Of a stretch of DNA of 64,000 nucleotides, positions 1 through 9,682 are shown piece after piece. Both the position numbers and the translations under genes were made by a program. The stretch is from assembly GCF_900129375.1 (NCBI RefSeq), contig NZ_FQVN01000001.1, positions 310,001 to 374,000 of the forward strand, read 5' to 3'. The notes beneath the pieces were generated by a model, which searched no databases, was not told the origin of the DNA, and saw only the letters and a program-made list of their open reading frames with translations. The number at the start of each line of letters is the position of its first letter. Within the stretch, counting starts at the first letter, position 1. The stretch is from Streptoalloteichus hindustanus (lineage in GTDB: Bacteria; Actinomycetota; Actinomycetes; Mycobacteriales; Pseudonocardiaceae).

Positions 1-2502
1 CGCCGCGGCGTCGACGAGCCCAGTCGGCCCGCCATGCCGGGCCCGGGCACCGTCCCTCCCCCCGGCCGGGGCCGTCCCGTGGACGAGCCGAGCCGGCCGG
101 CCATGCCGGCTCCCGGCCCGCCCACCGGGGGACGCGCGCGGCGCGGTCAGGTGCCGGGCGCCCCCCAGCCTCCGACGCCGCCCGCGCCCACCGCCGGGCC
201 GACGCCGCCGCCCGTCCCCCCGCGCGGCCCCCAGCCGCCCGTCCCGGAGGAGCAGGCGGGCCGGCCGGGAGCGCCCGCCACCCCGCCCCGCGGCAGCGGG
301 CCGCGCCCGATGCCGACCCGCAAGCGCCCGGCCGGCCCGGGCGGCCCCGGTGAGCGCGTCCGACAGACTCCGCCGACTCCGGCGCCCCCTCCCGGCACCC
401 CTCCGGCGCCCGGCGTCCTCGACGCCCTGACGGGCGAGGACCCCACGCCGTCCCGGCCCGTGCCGCAACCGCCCCGCCCCACGCCGCCACCACCGGCTCC
501 GCCCGCCGGAGCCGCGCCTGGGCGGCGCGCGCCCGGCCCGACCGGCACCGGCGTGGGCCCGAAGCCCGCCGGACGCCGGGGCGTCGTCCCGCCCCCGCCC
601 GGCCCCGCGCCGGAGGAGGTCACCCAGGAGGTCCCTGCGGTCGTCGACGGCCCCCAGGACGCCGAGGAGCGGCACGAGAAGAGCAAGAAGATCGACGCCA
701 CGCTGGCCCGCTTCTCCGCGGTCCACGACGAGGCGTTGGAGGCCGAGCAGAAGAAGCGCAACCGGCTGACCCGCTTCATCAAGCGCGACGACCTGCCCGA
801 CCTCGACGCGGCCGTCGAGTCGCCCTCCTCCGAGGAGGAGACGACGCTCCTCCCCCCGGCCACCGACGAGCCGCCGGCCGGCGGCAAGGGGACCAAGGGC
901 GCCGGCAAGGCCGCGGCGGCCCCGGTCGCGGCCAGCGGCACCGACGGCGACAAGGCGGCCGAGAAGGACGCTGAGGACGCCGAGCCCGACCCCGCCGAGG
1001 AGAAACGCCGCCGGGTCCGGCGACGGGCCGTGCTGGCGGGCAAGGGCTTCGCCATCGCCGCCGCGGCGCTGGTGTTCGTCGCCAGCGGCATCGGCTGGGG
1101 CGGGATGCGCTGGGCCGACAGCCAGGTCCGCAAGGTCACGGCCCTGGACCCCAACTCGGCGGACATCCAGGACAAGGACAAGCAGCTCGGGGACGAGAAC
1201 TTCCTGCTGGTCGGCTCGGACACCCGGGCTGGCGCGAGGCCGGAGGACCACGTCGGCACCCAGGCCGACGCCAAGGGCGCGCGCTCGGACAGCGTGATGA
1301 TCGCGCACATCCCGCAGGACCGGTCCCGGATCGTCGTGGTCTCCTTCCCGCGCGACCTCGAGGTCGACCTGCCCGAGTGCGACGAGTGGAACTCGGACAC
1401 CGGCAAGCTCACCGGCAAGAAGTCCAAGGCGGTGAAGAACGCCAAGATCAACGAGGCGTACGCCGCCGGCGGCCCGATGTGCACGAACAAGGTCGTGCAG
1501 AAGATCAGCGGTCTGGCGATCAACCACTTCCTCGGCGTGGACTTCCACGGGTTCAAGGACATGGTCAACGCGGTCGACGGCGTCGAGGTGTGCATCCCGA
1601 AGCCGATGATCGACGAGAAGCTGGGGCCGATCTTCCCGCAGGCGGGCAAGAAGGTCCTCCGGGACAACGACGCGTTGAACTTCGTGCGGGCCCGCTACCT
1701 GACCAACGACCCGACCTCCGACTACGGTCGGATGAAGCGGCAACAGCAGTTCCTGTCCTCGCTGCTGCGCAAGGTCATGTCCAGCCAGGTGCTGCTCGAC
1801 CCCGGCAAGCTCACCTCGTTCGTCCGCGAGCTCGGCAAGAACACCTTCGGCGACAACGTCGGCGCCGACCAGCTCCTCAACCTCGCCCAGTCGATGCGCG
1901 GGGTGTCGGCCGGCCAGATCACCTTCGTCACCGTGCCGACCGTCGGCGAGGCCAACAAGCGCGGCAACGAGGTGCTGCGCGTCAACGACACCCGCGCCCT
2001 GTTCCAGGCGATCATCGACGGCACGCCGCTGCCGGGCGAGAAGCCGGCGCAGAAGGGGCCGACGCCGGCCCAGGCGCCGCCGGCCGCCACCGGCGGTCCG
2101 GTGGACCCGAAGACGGTCAAGGTGCAGGTGGTGAACGGCACCAGTCAGGGCGGTGTGGGCAAGGAGACCGCGGACCAGCTCGCCGCCCAGGGTTTCACCG
2201 TGGTGATGCGGCGGGACGGCGAGAAGACCGACAAGACGGTGATCCGCTACTCCGGCCAGCGCGCCGACCAGGCCCGCGCGCTCAAGTCCGCGGTGCCCAG
2301 CGCGCAGCTGGTCGAGGACCCCTCGCTGGGAGGCGCGATCCAGCTCGTGATCGGCGCGAACTTCGACCGCAAGGTGATCAAGCCGGGCAGCGAGCCGCCG
2401 CCGGGCGACCAGAAGGCGGGCGGGGAGCAGAAGCCGACGGCTGGCCCCCTGCCGAAGGACCTGTCGACGGTCAACGCCGCCGACACCGGCCCCTGCGGCT
2501 GA
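1..2502 (+). CDS. LytR-CpsA-Psr (LCP) cell-wall ligase, 5'-truncated by window edge
   Basis: LCP proteins transfer undecaprenyl-linked glycopolymers (arabinogalactan, teichoic acid or capsule) onto peptidoglycan outside the membrane. The frame is open from base 1, so the true start lies upstream; the first in-window ATG is at 34. Counting from that ATG, residues 1-200 are Pro/Gly-rich cytoplasmic sequence, a transmembrane helix lies near 335-357, the LCP catalytic domain near 385-575 and a LytR_C domain near 690-776. The LCP domain shows FLLVGSDTR, SDSVMIAHI, VVSFPRDL, the Arg-rich FVRARY and DYGRMKRQQQF motifs. Two copies of VDEPSRPAMP sit about 28 residues apart at the edge. The gene precedes phoU as rv0822c precedes phoY2 in mycobacteria (from memory). 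LCP membership is certain; the glycopolymer is not. Confidence 0.93.
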   Translation, partial: RRGVDEPSRPAMPGPGTVPPPGRGRPVDEPSRPAMPAPGPPTGGRARRGQVPGAPQPPTPPAPTAGPTPPPVPPRGPQPPVPEEQAGRPGAPATPPRGSGPRPMPTRKRPAGPGGPGERVRQTPPTPAPPPGTPPAPGVLDALTGEDPTPSRPVPQPPRPTPPPPAPPAGAAPGRRAPGPTGTGVGPKPAGRRGVVPPPPGPAPEEVTQEVPAVVDGPQDAEERHEKSKKIDATLARFSAVHDEALEAEQKKRNRLTRFIKRDDLPDLDAAVESPSSEEETTLLPPATDEPPAGGKGTKGAGKAAAAPVAASGTDGDKAAEKDAEDAEPDPAEEKRRRVRRRAVLAGKGFAIAAAALVFVASGIGWGGMRWADSQVRKVTALDPNSADIQDKDKQLGDENFLLVGSDTRAGARPEDHVGTQADAKGARSDSVMIAHIPQDRSRIVVVSFPRDLEVDLPECDEWNSDTGKLTGKKSKAVKNAKINEAYAAGGPMCTNKVVQKISGLAINHFLGVDFHGFKDMVNAVDGVEVCIPKPMIDEKLGPIFPQAGKKVLRDNDALNFVRARYLTNDPTSDYGRMKRQQQFLSSLLRKVMSSQVLLDPGKLTSFVRELGKNTFGDNVGADQLLNLAQSMRGVSAGQITFVTVPTVGEANKRGNEVLRVNDTRALFQAIIDGTPLPGEKPAQKGPTPAQAPPAATGGPVDPKTVKVQVVNGTSQGGVGKETADQLAAQGFTVVMRRDGEKTDKTVIRYSGQRADQARALKSAVPSAQLVEDPSLGGAIQLVIGANFDRKVIKPGSEPPPGDQKAGGEQKPTAGPLPKDLSTVNAADTGPCG

Positions 2503-2574
2503 GGAAGATCCCGGGAGATCAGCGGGCGATCAACGCAGGCCAGAGTGGGTGCGAACACGGCTCCGACACCTCTG

Positions 2575-2629
2575 GTTCACTGTGGGTTCACCCGAACATC
2601 GCGTCTCCGCGACCGATGACCCGTAGCCT
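2575..2629 (+). promoter_or_regulatory. PHO box and leaderless promoter of phoU
   Basis: Two direct GTTCAC units start at 2575 and 2586, an exact 11-bp period as in actinobacterial PhoP operators. The second unit (GTTCACC) ends 31 nt before a TAGCCT -10 hexamer at 2624-2629. Six bases later comes the phoU ATG, so the transcript is probably leaderless. PhoP control is an inference from the repeat. Confidence 0.8.
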
Positions 2630-2635
2630 TGGGAC

Positions 2636-3295
2636 ATGCGTGAGGCTTACCACGAGCAGCTCCAGGACCTGGCCGGCGAGCTGGCGACGATGTGCGACAT
2701 GGCCGCCACCGCGATGGAGAAGGCCACCAGGTCCCTGCTCGACGTCGACCTCGGCCTCGCCGAGGAGGTCATCGGCGACGACGTGAAGGTCGACGAGGAG
2801 CGCGCGCGGAGCGAGGAGCACGCGCTGGCGCTGCTCGCGTTGCAGTCGCCGGTCGCGACCGACCTGCGCATCGTGATCACCACCCTGCACGCGGCGGAGA
2901 GCCTGGAGCGCATGGGCGACCTCGCGCAGCACGTCGCCAAGGCGACCCGGCGCCGGCACCCGCAGCCCGTGCTGCCCGACCAGGTCCGGCCGTACTTCGC
3001 CGAGATGGGCCGCGTCGCCGTGCACCTGGCGCGGCGGGCCGAGGAGGTCATCCGCACCAAGGACATCGACCTCGCCCGCCAGCTGGAGGACGAGGACGAC
3101 GCCATGGACGACCTGCACCGGCACCTGTTCTCGGTGCTGATGGACAAGGAGTGGCCGCACGGCACCGCCGCGGCCGTCGACGTCACCCTGCTCGGCCGGT
3201 TCTACGAGCGCTTCGCCGACCACGCCGTGTCGGTGGCCCGGCGGATGGTCTTCGTGGTGACCGGCAAGATGCCGGGCTCCGAAGATCAGCACTGA
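2636..3295 (+). CDS. phoU: Phosphate signalling protein PhoU
   Basis: PhoU is a cytoplasmic all-helical protein that couples the Pst transporter to the PhoR sensor kinase and represses the Pho regulon when phosphate is plentiful. The 219-residue length is normal. It has two PhoU three-helix bundles (about 10-100 and 115-205), with the metal-site segments [14 protein letters not shown] in the first and [16 protein letters not shown] in the second. The ATG at 2636 follows a -10 element by 6 nt, has no Shine-Dalgarno and fits leaderless translation. phoU here is separate from and convergent with pstSCAB, the same arrangement as mycobacterial phoY2 and phoT. A PHO box upstream implies PhoP feedback. 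Confidence 0.96.
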   Translation: MREAYHEQLQDLAGELATMCDMAATAMEKATRSLLDVDLGLAEEVIGDDVKVDEERARSEEHALALLALQSPVATDLRIVITTLHAAESLERMGDLAQHVAKATRRRHPQPVLPDQVRPYFAEMGRVAVHLARRAEEVIRTKDIDLARQLEDEDDAMDDLHRHLFSVLMDKEWPHGTAAAVDVTLLGRFYERFADHAVSVARRMVFVVTGKMPGSEDQH

Positions 3296-3468
3296 CCCAA
3301 CACCGACCGGTGCTGATCCGCACTGACCAGCACTGACCAACCCGCCAGCGCTGGACCACCCCTGGCCAGCTGGCTGGCGCGGACGGGCACGACCTCACGG
3401 CGCTGCCCGGCGTCTGCACGACGCCGGACAGCACGGCCCCGGCCCACCAGTCGCGGGACCACGACGAA

Positions 3469-3500
3469 ACGCCCCTCGCACCGACCGGTGCGAGGGGCGT
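3469..3500. terminator. Bidirectional terminator between phoU and pstB
   Basis: A perfect 14-bp inverted repeat pairs 3469-3482 with 3487-3500 around a GACC loop. It lies between the convergent ends of phoU and pstB and could end both transcripts. The flanking 3296-3553 otherwise shows only short GCACTGACC direct repeats. Confidence 0.8.
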
Positions 3501-3553
3501 CGTGTCGCGGCCCGCTGTGCCGACTCCCGCCGCCGGGAGCCAGCCGACGGGGA

Positions 3554-4330
3554 TCAGCCGAAGCGGCCGGAGATGTAGTCCTCGGTGGCCTTCTGGCTGG
3601 GGTTGGAGAAGATCTTCTCGGTGTCGTCGACCTCGACCAGCCGGCCGGGCTGACCCACACCGGCCAGGTTGAAGAACGCGGTCTGGTCGCTGACCCGCGC
3701 CGCCTGCTGCATGTTGTGCGTGACGATGACGATCGTGTAGTCCTGCTTCAGCTCCGTGATCAGGTCCTCGATCGCCAGCGTGGAGATCGGGTCCAGGGCC
3801 GAGCAGGGCTCGTCCATCAGCAGCACGTCCGGCTGCACGGCGATGGCGCGGGCGATGCACAGCCGCTGCTGCTGACCGCCGGAGAGGCCGCCGCCCGGCT
3901 TGTCCAGCCGGTCCTTGACCTCCTCCCAGAGGTTCGCGCCCCGCAGCGACCGCTCGCACACCTCGTCGAGCCGCTTCCGGTTCTTCACCCCGGCCAGCCT
4001 GAGCCCGGCGACCACGTTGTCCCTGATCGACATCGTCGGGAACGGGTTGGGCCGCTGGAACACCATGCCGATGGTGCGCCGCACCTCGACCGGGTCGACG
4101 TTGGCGGCGTAGATGTCCTCGCCGTCCAGCAGCACCTGGCCCTCGACCCTGGCCCCCGGCGTCACCTCGTGCATGCGGTTGAGCGAGCGCAGCACGGTCG
4201 ACTTGCCGCAGCCCGACGGGCCGATGAAGGCGGTGACGCTGCGCGGCGGGACCGACAGCGTCACGCTGTCCACGGCGTGGAACTTGCCGTAGTAGATGTT
4301 GACGTCCTTGATGTCGATGCGCTTTGCCAT
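3554..4330 (-). CDS. pstB: Phosphate ABC transporter ATP-binding protein PstB
   Basis: PstB is the cytoplasmic ATPase that drives high-affinity phosphate import through PstCA. The 258-residue protein shows Walker [10 protein letters not shown], the ABC signature LSGGQQQR, Walker [13 protein letters not shown] and the switch His in [11 protein letters not shown]. The ATG at 4330 was chosen because it starts [15 protein letters not shown], the usual PstB N-terminus; a longer open frame upstream lies inside pstA. It is the last gene of the leftward pstS-pstC-pstA-pstB operon, 17 nt after pstA. Confidence 0.98.
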   Translation of the reverse strand: MAKRIDIKDVNIYYGKFHAVDSVTLSVPPRSVTAFIGPSGCGKSTVLRSLNRMHEVTPGARVEGQVLLDGEDIYAANVDPVEVRRTIGMVFQRPNPFPTMSIRDNVVAGLRLAGVKNRKRLDEVCERSLRGANLWEEVKDRLDKPGGGLSGGQQQRLCIARAIAVQPDVLLMDEPCSALDPISTLAIEDLITELKQDYTIVIVTHNMQQAARVSDQTAFFNLAGVGQPGRLVEVDDTEKIFSNPSQKATEDYISGRFG

Positions 4331-4347
4331 CGCTGGTTCCCGCCCGC

Positions 4348-5259
4348 TCACTTCTTGATGGCCGACAACCGCGAGATGACGGTGGCCAGCAGGTTGAACA
4401 GCATGATGATCAGCACGAGGGACATCGCCGCGCCCCACGTGCGGTTGAACCCGGCCGTCTCGGGGTTGGCGAACTGGTCGTTCATCAGCAGCGGCAGGTT
4501 CGCCTGGTTGCCGTCGAAGACGTTCAGGTTGATCGAGGACGCGTAGGCGCCGACGATCAGCGCGGGCGCGGTCTCGCCCATCACCCTGGCCAGGCCGAGC
4601 ATCACGCCGGTGACGATGCCGGACATCGCCGTCGGCAGGACGATCTTCACGATCGTCTTCCACTTCGGCACGCCCAACGCGTACGACGCCTCGCGCAGCT
4701 CGTTGGGCACGATCCGCAGCATCTCCTCCGTCGTGCGGATGACCACCGGGATCATCAGCAGCAACAGGGACAGCGACACCGCGAAGCCGCTGCGGCCGAA
4801 CCCGAGGATCGAGATCCACAGCGCGTAGACGAACAGGCCGGACACGATCGAGGGGACACCGGTGAGGATGTCGACCATGAACGTGGTGAACCGGGCGAGC
4901 CGGGTGCCCGCGCCGTACTCCACGAGGTAGACGCCCACCATCACGCCCACCGGCACCGACAGCAGCGCCGTGGACAGGGCCTGCACCACCGTGCCGTAGA
5001 TCGCGTGGTACGCGCCGCCCCGGTCGTCGTAGGGGCGCAGCCCGTACAGCGAGTGCGTCCACCAGTCGGCGCTCAGGATCGGCTGCAGGCCCTTCTGCAC
5101 CACCGACCAGAGCACCCAGACCAGCGGGACCACGGCAACGAGGAAGGCCAGCGCCACCAGGGTGGTGGCCACCGCGTTCTTGATCTTCCGGCCGGCGCCG
5201 ATGCCCTGGAAGGCCGGGCCGGTGGCCGGGCGGTGCAGGTCGGTTGTCGCGGTCGTCAT
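4348..5259 (-). CDS. pstA: Phosphate ABC transporter permease PstA
   Basis: PstA is one of the two membrane permeases of the PstSCAB importer. The 303-residue protein has an N-terminal helix (about 35-60), five further hydrophobic segments and the cytoplasmic EAA-type loop around [20 protein letters not shown] that contacts PstB. The ATG at 5259 overlaps the pstC stop (ATGA), so translation of the two permeases is coupled. The long open frame running upstream of this ATG is pstC DNA read out of frame. Confidence 0.97.
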   Translation of the reverse strand: MTTATTDLHRPATGPAFQGIGAGRKIKNAVATTLVALAFLVAVVPLVWVLWSVVQKGLQPILSADWWTHSLYGLRPYDDRGGAYHAIYGTVVQALSTALLSVPVGVMVGVYLVEYGAGTRLARFTTFMVDILTGVPSIVSGLFVYALWISILGFGRSGFAVSLSLLLLMIPVVIRTTEEMLRIVPNELREASYALGVPKWKTIVKIVLPTAMSGIVTGVMLGLARVMGETAPALIVGAYASSINLNVFDGNQANLPLLMNDQFANPETAGFNRTWGAAMSLVLIIMLFNLLATVISRLSAIKK

Positions 5260-6359
5260 GCGGACCCCTTCCTCCCCGCGACGATGGTCCGCGCCAGGGC
5301 GTTGACCGCGAAGGTCAGGGCGAACAGGACCAGACCGGCCGCGATGTAGGCACCGGCGGTGAGCTCGTTGTTGAACTCGCCGGAACCCAGGGCGATCTTC
5401 GAGGCGATCGTCGCGCCGCCGTCGAAGAAGCTGAGCTTGGGCGCCGCGTTGGTGCCCGACAGGATCAGGTAGAGCGCGACGGTCTCGCCCAGCGCGCGGC
5501 CGAGGCCGAGCATGGAGGCGCTGACGTAGCCCGCCTTGCCGAACGGGATGACGGTGGTGCGCACCATCTCCCACTTGGTGGCGCCCAGCGCCAGCGCGCC
5601 CTCGATGTGCTCCTTCGGCGTGCGCTCGAAGACCTCGCGGCTGACCGCCGTGATGACGGGCAGGATCATCACCGCGAGGACCACCCCGGCGGTGAAGACG
5701 TTGCCCGCGCCGCCGATCGACACGTTGCCCGGGGCGAACAGCGGCACGAAGCCGAGGTTGCGGCTGAGCCACTCCGCGACCGGCACCAGCGTGGGGCCGA
5801 GCACCTTGATGCCCCACAGGCCGAAGATGATCGACGGCACGGCGGCCAGCAGGTCCACCACGTAGGCGAACGGGCGCGCGAGCCGTCGCGGCGCGTAGTG
5901 GGTCAGGAACAGCGCGATGCCCAGTGACACCGGCATCGCCAGCGCCAGCGCCAGCACCGAGGTGGCGACGGTGACCCACAGCAGGTAGAGGATGCCGAAC
6001 TGGAGGCCGTTCGGGTCGGTGGTGTTCCAGACCCCGCTGGTCAGGAACCCGACCTGGTTCGCGCGCAGCGCCGGCACCGCCTGCAGCAGCAGGAACAGGC
6101 CGATCGCCGCGATCAGCACGACGATGAACGCGCCGGAGCCGACGGCGGCGCCGCGGAAGACGCGGTCGCCGGGACGCCGGACCGGGGTGGATGCTGGCTC
6201 GCCCTGGGCGGTGTTCGCGGTGGAGATGGGACCCTCCGGAGTGTCCGGTGAGCTCGCGGCACCGCCCCGCGACGGCTCCAGTGTCCCGTGGGACACCCGC
6301 GCCCGACGGGGCGTCTCCTGGGCCGACGCGGAGCGGTCCGCCAGCGTCGAGTCGCTCAT
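5256..6359 (-). CDS. pstC: Phosphate ABC transporter permease PstC
   Basis: PstC is the partner permease of PstA. The 367-residue protein begins with about 60 hydrophilic Ser/Thr/Pro-rich residues, longer than in most PstC, then a first membrane helix (about 75-97), a periplasmic loop and five more helices. The EAA-type loop lies around [19 protein letters not shown]. The ATG at 6359 is 44 bp after pstS; a shorter form starting inside the N-terminal extension cannot be excluded. The stop overlaps the pstA start. Confidence 0.96.
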   Translation of the reverse strand: MSDSTLADRSASAQETPRRARVSHGTLEPSRGGAASSPDTPEGPISTANTAQGEPASTPVRRPGDRVFRGAAVGSGAFIVVLIAAIGLFLLLQAVPALRANQVGFLTSGVWNTTDPNGLQFGILYLLWVTVATSVLALALAMPVSLGIALFLTHYAPRRLARPFAYVVDLLAAVPSIIFGLWGIKVLGPTLVPVAEWLSRNLGFVPLFAPGNVSIGGAGNVFTAGVVLAVMILPVITAVSREVFERTPKEHIEGALALGATKWEMVRTTVIPFGKAGYVSASMLGLGRALGETVALYLILSGTNAAPKLSFFDGGATIASKIALGSGEFNNELTAGAYIAAGLVLFALTFAVNALARTIVAGRKGSA

Positions 6360-6403
6360 GGCGTCTCGTTCAGTCTCGCAGATGACGGGTGGTTCGTCCG
6401 GGC

Positions 6404-7513
6404 TCAGGCAATCGCCTTGACGGCGTCCTGCAGCTTGGTCCGGAACTCCTTCGGCAGCGGGACGTAGCCGACCTTGGTCAGGTTGTCCTGGCCGGGGCCG
6501 GCGGCGGTGCCGAGGAACGCCTTGACGGCCTTGGTGGTGTCGGCGTCGTAGCCCTTGGAGCAGACCAGCTCGTAGGTGACCAGGACCAGCGGGTAGGCGC
6601 CGGCCTCCTTCGAGGCGTACAGGGCGTCGAGGTCGATGACCATGTCGTTGCCCTGGCCCTTGATCTTGGCCGAGGCGATGGCCTTGCCGGCGGTGGCGTC
6701 GGTCAGCTCGACCGGGCCCGCACCGCTGTCGATCTTGGCCACGCCGAGCTTGGCGCTCTTGGCGAAGGAGCTCTCCACGTAGGTGATGGCGCCCTCGGTG
6801 GCCTTGACGCCGTCGGACACGCCCTGCGACTTGGCCTTGCCCTCGCCGACGCCGCCCTTGAACTGCTTGCCGCCGCCCTGCGTCCACGCGCTCTTGGCCG
6901 AGGCCTGCAGGTACTTCTGGAAGTTGTCGGTGGTGCCGGACTCGTCGGACCGGAAGAACACCACGATGTCCTTGTCCGGCAGGTTGGCGCTGCCGTTGAG
7001 CGCCTTGATGGCCGGGTCGTTCCACTTCTTGACCTGGCCGTTGAAGATCTTGGCCGTGGTCTCCGGGTTCAGCACGAGCCCGTCGACGCCCGGCAGGTTG
7101 TAGGCCACGGCCACCGGGCCGAAGACCAGCGGCAGGTGCCACGCCGGGTTGCTCTGGCAGCGCTCGGCGGCCTTGGCGACCTCGTCGTCCTTCAGCGGCG
7201 AGTCGGTGCCGCCGAAGTCCACCTGCTTCGAGGTGAACTGCTTGATGCCGTTGCCCGAGCCGGTCGGGTTGTAGGCCACGTCGAAGCCCTGGCACTTGGC
7301 GGCGTAGGCGGCGACGAACTCCTGGATGGCGTTGGTCTGCGCCGACGAGCCCTCGCCCGTGAGCTGCTTCTTGCCGCCGCAGTCCACGTTGACGCCGCTC
7401 GCGGCGCCGCTGCCACTCTGCGCCGGGGCGTTGTTGTCGCTGCCGCAGGCGGAGAGCAGGAGCGCGCTGGCGGCCGCGAGACCGAGCGCAGCGCCGTGCC
7501 GCTTGATGTTCAC
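6404..7513 (-). CDS. pstS: Phosphate-binding lipoprotein PstS
   Basis: PstS captures inorganic phosphate outside the membrane and delivers it to PstCA. The 369-residue precursor has a signal peptide ending in the lipobox LLSAC, so it should be lipid-anchored. Phosphate-site segments are visible: GEGSSAQ, GSGNGIKQF, FGGTDSPL and FFRSDESGTTDNFQKYL. A GGAGG ribosome binding site precedes the ATG. It is the first gene of the operon and follows a PHO box, so it should be strongly induced by phosphate starvation. Confidence 0.98.
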   Translation of the reverse strand: MNIKRHGAALGLAAASALLLSACGSDNNAPAQSGSGAASGVNVDCGGKKQLTGEGSSAQTNAIQEFVAAYAAKCQGFDVAYNPTGSGNGIKQFTSKQVDFGGTDSPLKDDEVAKAAERCQSNPAWHLPLVFGPVAVAYNLPGVDGLVLNPETTAKIFNGQVKKWNDPAIKALNGSANLPDKDIVVFFRSDESGTTDNFQKYLQASAKSAWTQGGGKQFKGGVGEGKAKSQGVSDGVKATEGAITYVESSFAKSAKLGVAKIDSGAGPVELTDATAGKAIASAKIKGQGNDMVIDLDALYASKEAGAYPLVLVTYELVCSKGYDADTTKAVKAFLGTAAGPGQDNLTKVGYVPLPKEFRTKLQDAVKAIA

Positions 7514-7584
7514 CAGGATCCTCCACAGCTGGGGAAGGCGGGGTGTTGTCGCGGCCGGTCTACCTCCCGCGACCGCTGCGCCGG

Positions 7585-7639
7585 ACGCTAGGCAGGGCGG
7601 GTTGACGTGCGCCGGTTTCCAGGTGAACGAAAAGTGAAC
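7585..7639 (-). promoter_or_regulatory. PHO box and -10 element of pstS
   Basis: On the minus strand two GTTCAC units (7639-7634 and 7628-7623) repeat with an 11-bp period. The second unit ends 31 nt before a TAGCGT -10 hexamer (7590-7585), exactly the spacing seen at phoU. A leader of about 65-70 nt would then precede the pstS ATG. Confidence 0.8.
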
Positions 7640-7739
7640 AAGGCCGACCGGGTGAGGATTGACCCCTCTTTGGTCTGATCCTGTGCCCGGCCTGTGACCT
7701 GGTGCTATGCGTTCCGTGACAGAGGGCTCACTGTTCGGG

Positions 7740-8684
7740 TTAACGGGCGTACTGCGCGTCGGTGTCCCAGTGCCGGAAGCCCAGGCGCTGGTACACCGCG
7801 ATCGCGGGCGCGTTGTCCGACTCGACGTAGAGCATCACGGCCGGCAGACCCGCCGCGCGCAGGTGGTGCAGGCCGGCCAGGGTGAGCGCCTTGCCCAGCC
7901 CGCCGCCCTGCGCGTCCGGGTCCACCCCGAGCACGTAGACCTCGCCGATCGGCTCCTCGTCGGCGTGCACCTTCGTCCAGTGGAAGCCCACCAGCCGCTC
8001 ACCGGCGGCGGCATCCCCGCCGTTCTCGCCGTTCCCGGTCGTGCGCACGGCGAGCAGGAACCCGGCGGGGTCGAACCACGGCTCCGCCTCGCGCGCCCGC
8101 ACGTCGGCGACGGTCCAGCCGCCCTGCTCGGGGTGCCAGGAGAACGCCCGGTTGTTCACCTCGACCACGGCCGACTCGTCCTGGTCCACCACGAAGGGCC
8201 GCAGCCGCACGCCCTCGGGCAGGCTCGGCGCGGCCAGCGGCTCGTCGAACTCCATGCGCATCCGCCACAGCGCCCTGACCTGCCGGAACCCGTACCGCTC
8301 CGCCAGGCGGACGGCGCCGGGGTGCGCGCCGTGCGTCCAGATCCGCAGCGCGTCCCGGCCCGGCGCCAGCGCCACGAGGCCGTCCACCAGCGCGGCGCCG
8401 AAACCGCGCCGGCGCAGCTCGGGGCGCACCACCAGCTCGGCCACGGCCGGCGCGTCCCCGCTCCCCGGCTCCAGGTGCGCGTAGCCGGCCAGCCGGCCGT
8501 CCGCGTCCCGGACGAGCAGGTGCCGCGACAGCTCCGGCGCGGGCTCGACGTCCGGCCGCAGCCGGAGCCGCACGTGGTCGGACACCGGGGACACCCGGTC
8601 GGCCGCCACCGCGGCGTCGATCAGCCCCACCACGTCGGCCGAGAGCTCGGAGTCGAGGACGTCCCGCCATTCCCGCTGCACCAC
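7740..8684 (-). CDS. mshD: Mycothiol synthase MshD
   Basis: MshD acetylates Cys-GlcN-inositol with acetyl-CoA in the last step of mycothiol synthesis. The 314-residue protein has two GNAT domains. The N-terminal one carries VAELVVRPELRRRGFGAAL; the C-terminal one carries VYVLGVDPDAQGGGLGKAL, the acetyl-CoA pyrophosphate loop. GTG 8684 gives a length like that of mycobacterial MshD (about 315 residues) and lies 7 nt after a TAGCGT -10 box. An upstream start at 8771 would add 29 poorly conserved residues. The gene follows glnR on the same strand, as in mycobacteria. Confidence 0.93.
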   Translation of the reverse strand: MVQREWRDVLDSELSADVVGLIDAAVAADRVSPVSDHVRLRLRPDVEPAPELSRHLLVRDADGRLAGYAHLEPGSGDAPAVAELVVRPELRRRGFGAALVDGLVALAPGRDALRIWTHGAHPGAVRLAERYGFRQVRALWRMRMEFDEPLAAPSLPEGVRLRPFVVDQDESAVVEVNNRAFSWHPEQGGWTVADVRAREAEPWFDPAGFLLAVRTTGNGENGGDAAAGERLVGFHWTKVHADEEPIGEVYVLGVDPDAQGGGLGKALTLAGLHHLRAAGLPAVMLYVESDNAPAIAVYQRLGFRHWDTDAQYAR

Positions 8685-8691
8685 GGCCCCG

Positions 8692-8697
8692 ACGCTA
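8692..8697 (-). promoter_or_regulatory. Leaderless -10 element of mshD
   Basis: TAGCGT on the minus strand stands 7 nt before GTG 8684. It suggests a leaderless transcript separate from glnR read-through and fixes the mshD start. Confidence 0.6.
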
Positions 8698-8834
8698 GTC
8701 GACGCGCCGCGCGGGTCGCGCGTGCCGATGATCACGGCGGTGCCCCGGTCGGGTGACAGCTCCGGTGACAACTCCGGCGACGGCGCGCCCGCCGGCTCCG
8801 ACCGCCGGCGGCGGGACCGACCCGATCGAGGGGC

Positions 8835-9584
8835 TCAGCGACCGGACCGGAGGAACGCCGCCTCGTCCGGGAAGTCGACGAGGTCCGCCACCGGCTCCGC
8901 CGCGCGGCCGCCCCTCGGCGGCCGGACGAACTTGTAGCCGACGTTGCGCACGGTCCCGATCAGGCTCTCGTGCTCGGGGCCGAGCTTCGCCCGCAGCCGC
9001 CGCACGTGCACGTCCACCGTGCGGGTGCCGCCGAAGAAGTCGTAGCCCCACACCTCCTGCAGCAACTGCGCGCGGGTGAACACCCGGCCGGCGTGCTGCG
9101 CGAGGTACTTGAGCAGCTCGAACTCCTTGTAGGTCAGTTCGAGCGGGCGGCCGCGCAGCCGGGCCGTGTAGGTCGCCTCGTCGATCACCAGGTCGCCGAG
9201 CTGGAGGGCGCCGTCGCCGCCGCGGTGCGCGGCGGCCCTGCGGGAACGGACCAGCCGCAGCCGGGCGTCCACCTCGGCCGGGCCGGCGGTCGGGAGCAGG
9301 ATCTCGTCCACGCCCCAGTCCGCGCTCACCGCGACCAGGCTGCCCTCGGTGACCACCGCGACGACCGGCACGTCCACACCGCTGTTGGCCAACAGCCGAC
9401 ACAGGCCGCGCGCGCCCACCAGGTCGCCGCGCGCGTCCACCAGCACCGCGTCGTGCGGGCCCGCCTCCAGCAGGGCGGAGACCTCGGGCGCCAGCGGACG
9501 CACGGTGTGCGGCAACAACGCGAGTGCCGGCAGCACCGCGTCCGGCTCGGGATCGTGGGTCAGGAGCAACAGGTCGGCGCTCAT
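8835..9584 (-). CDS. glnR: GlnR-type nitrogen response regulator
   Basis: This is an OmpR-family regulator with an atypical receiver (1-115) and a winged-helix DNA-binding domain (about 128-225). GlnR controls ammonium assimilation genes such as glnA and amtB in actinomycetes. The segments [22 protein letters not shown] and [18 protein letters not shown], together with the [14 protein letters not shown] recognition region, match mycobacterial GlnR (Rv0818) as I remember it. The receiver lacks the full acidic pocket, which suits the phosphorylation-independent dimer known for GlnR. It sits upstream of mshD and divergent from the hydrolase operon. Confidence 0.9.
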   Translation of the reverse strand: MSADLLLLTHDPEPDAVLPALALLPHTVRPLAPEVSALLEAGPHDAVLVDARGDLVGARGLCRLLANSGVDVPVVAVVTEGSLVAVSADWGVDEILLPTAGPAEVDARLRLVRSRRAAAHRGGDGALQLGDLVIDEATYTARLRGRPLELTYKEFELLKYLAQHAGRVFTRAQLLQEVWGYDFFGGTRTVDVHVRRLRAKLGPEHESLIGTVRNVGYKFVRPPRGGRAAEPVADLVDFPDEAAFLRSGR

Positions 9585-9682
9585 CCGGGCCGCCTCCTCC
9601 CCGCCGCGGCCGCACCGCGGACGCTCGTGCCGTGCAAGGGGCGTGGCTCCGTTGCCAACAGCTGTCGGGCAGGATACCCGCC

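Noticed and set aside
147-1667. Long antisense frame within the LCP gene
   Set aside because: It is Gly/Ser/Arg low-complexity sequence caused by GC bias, and the sense strand has clear LCP domains.
8685-8771. Upstream start of mshD at 8771
   Set aside because: The extra 29 residues do not fit the family, and a -10 box lies between this start and GTG 8684.
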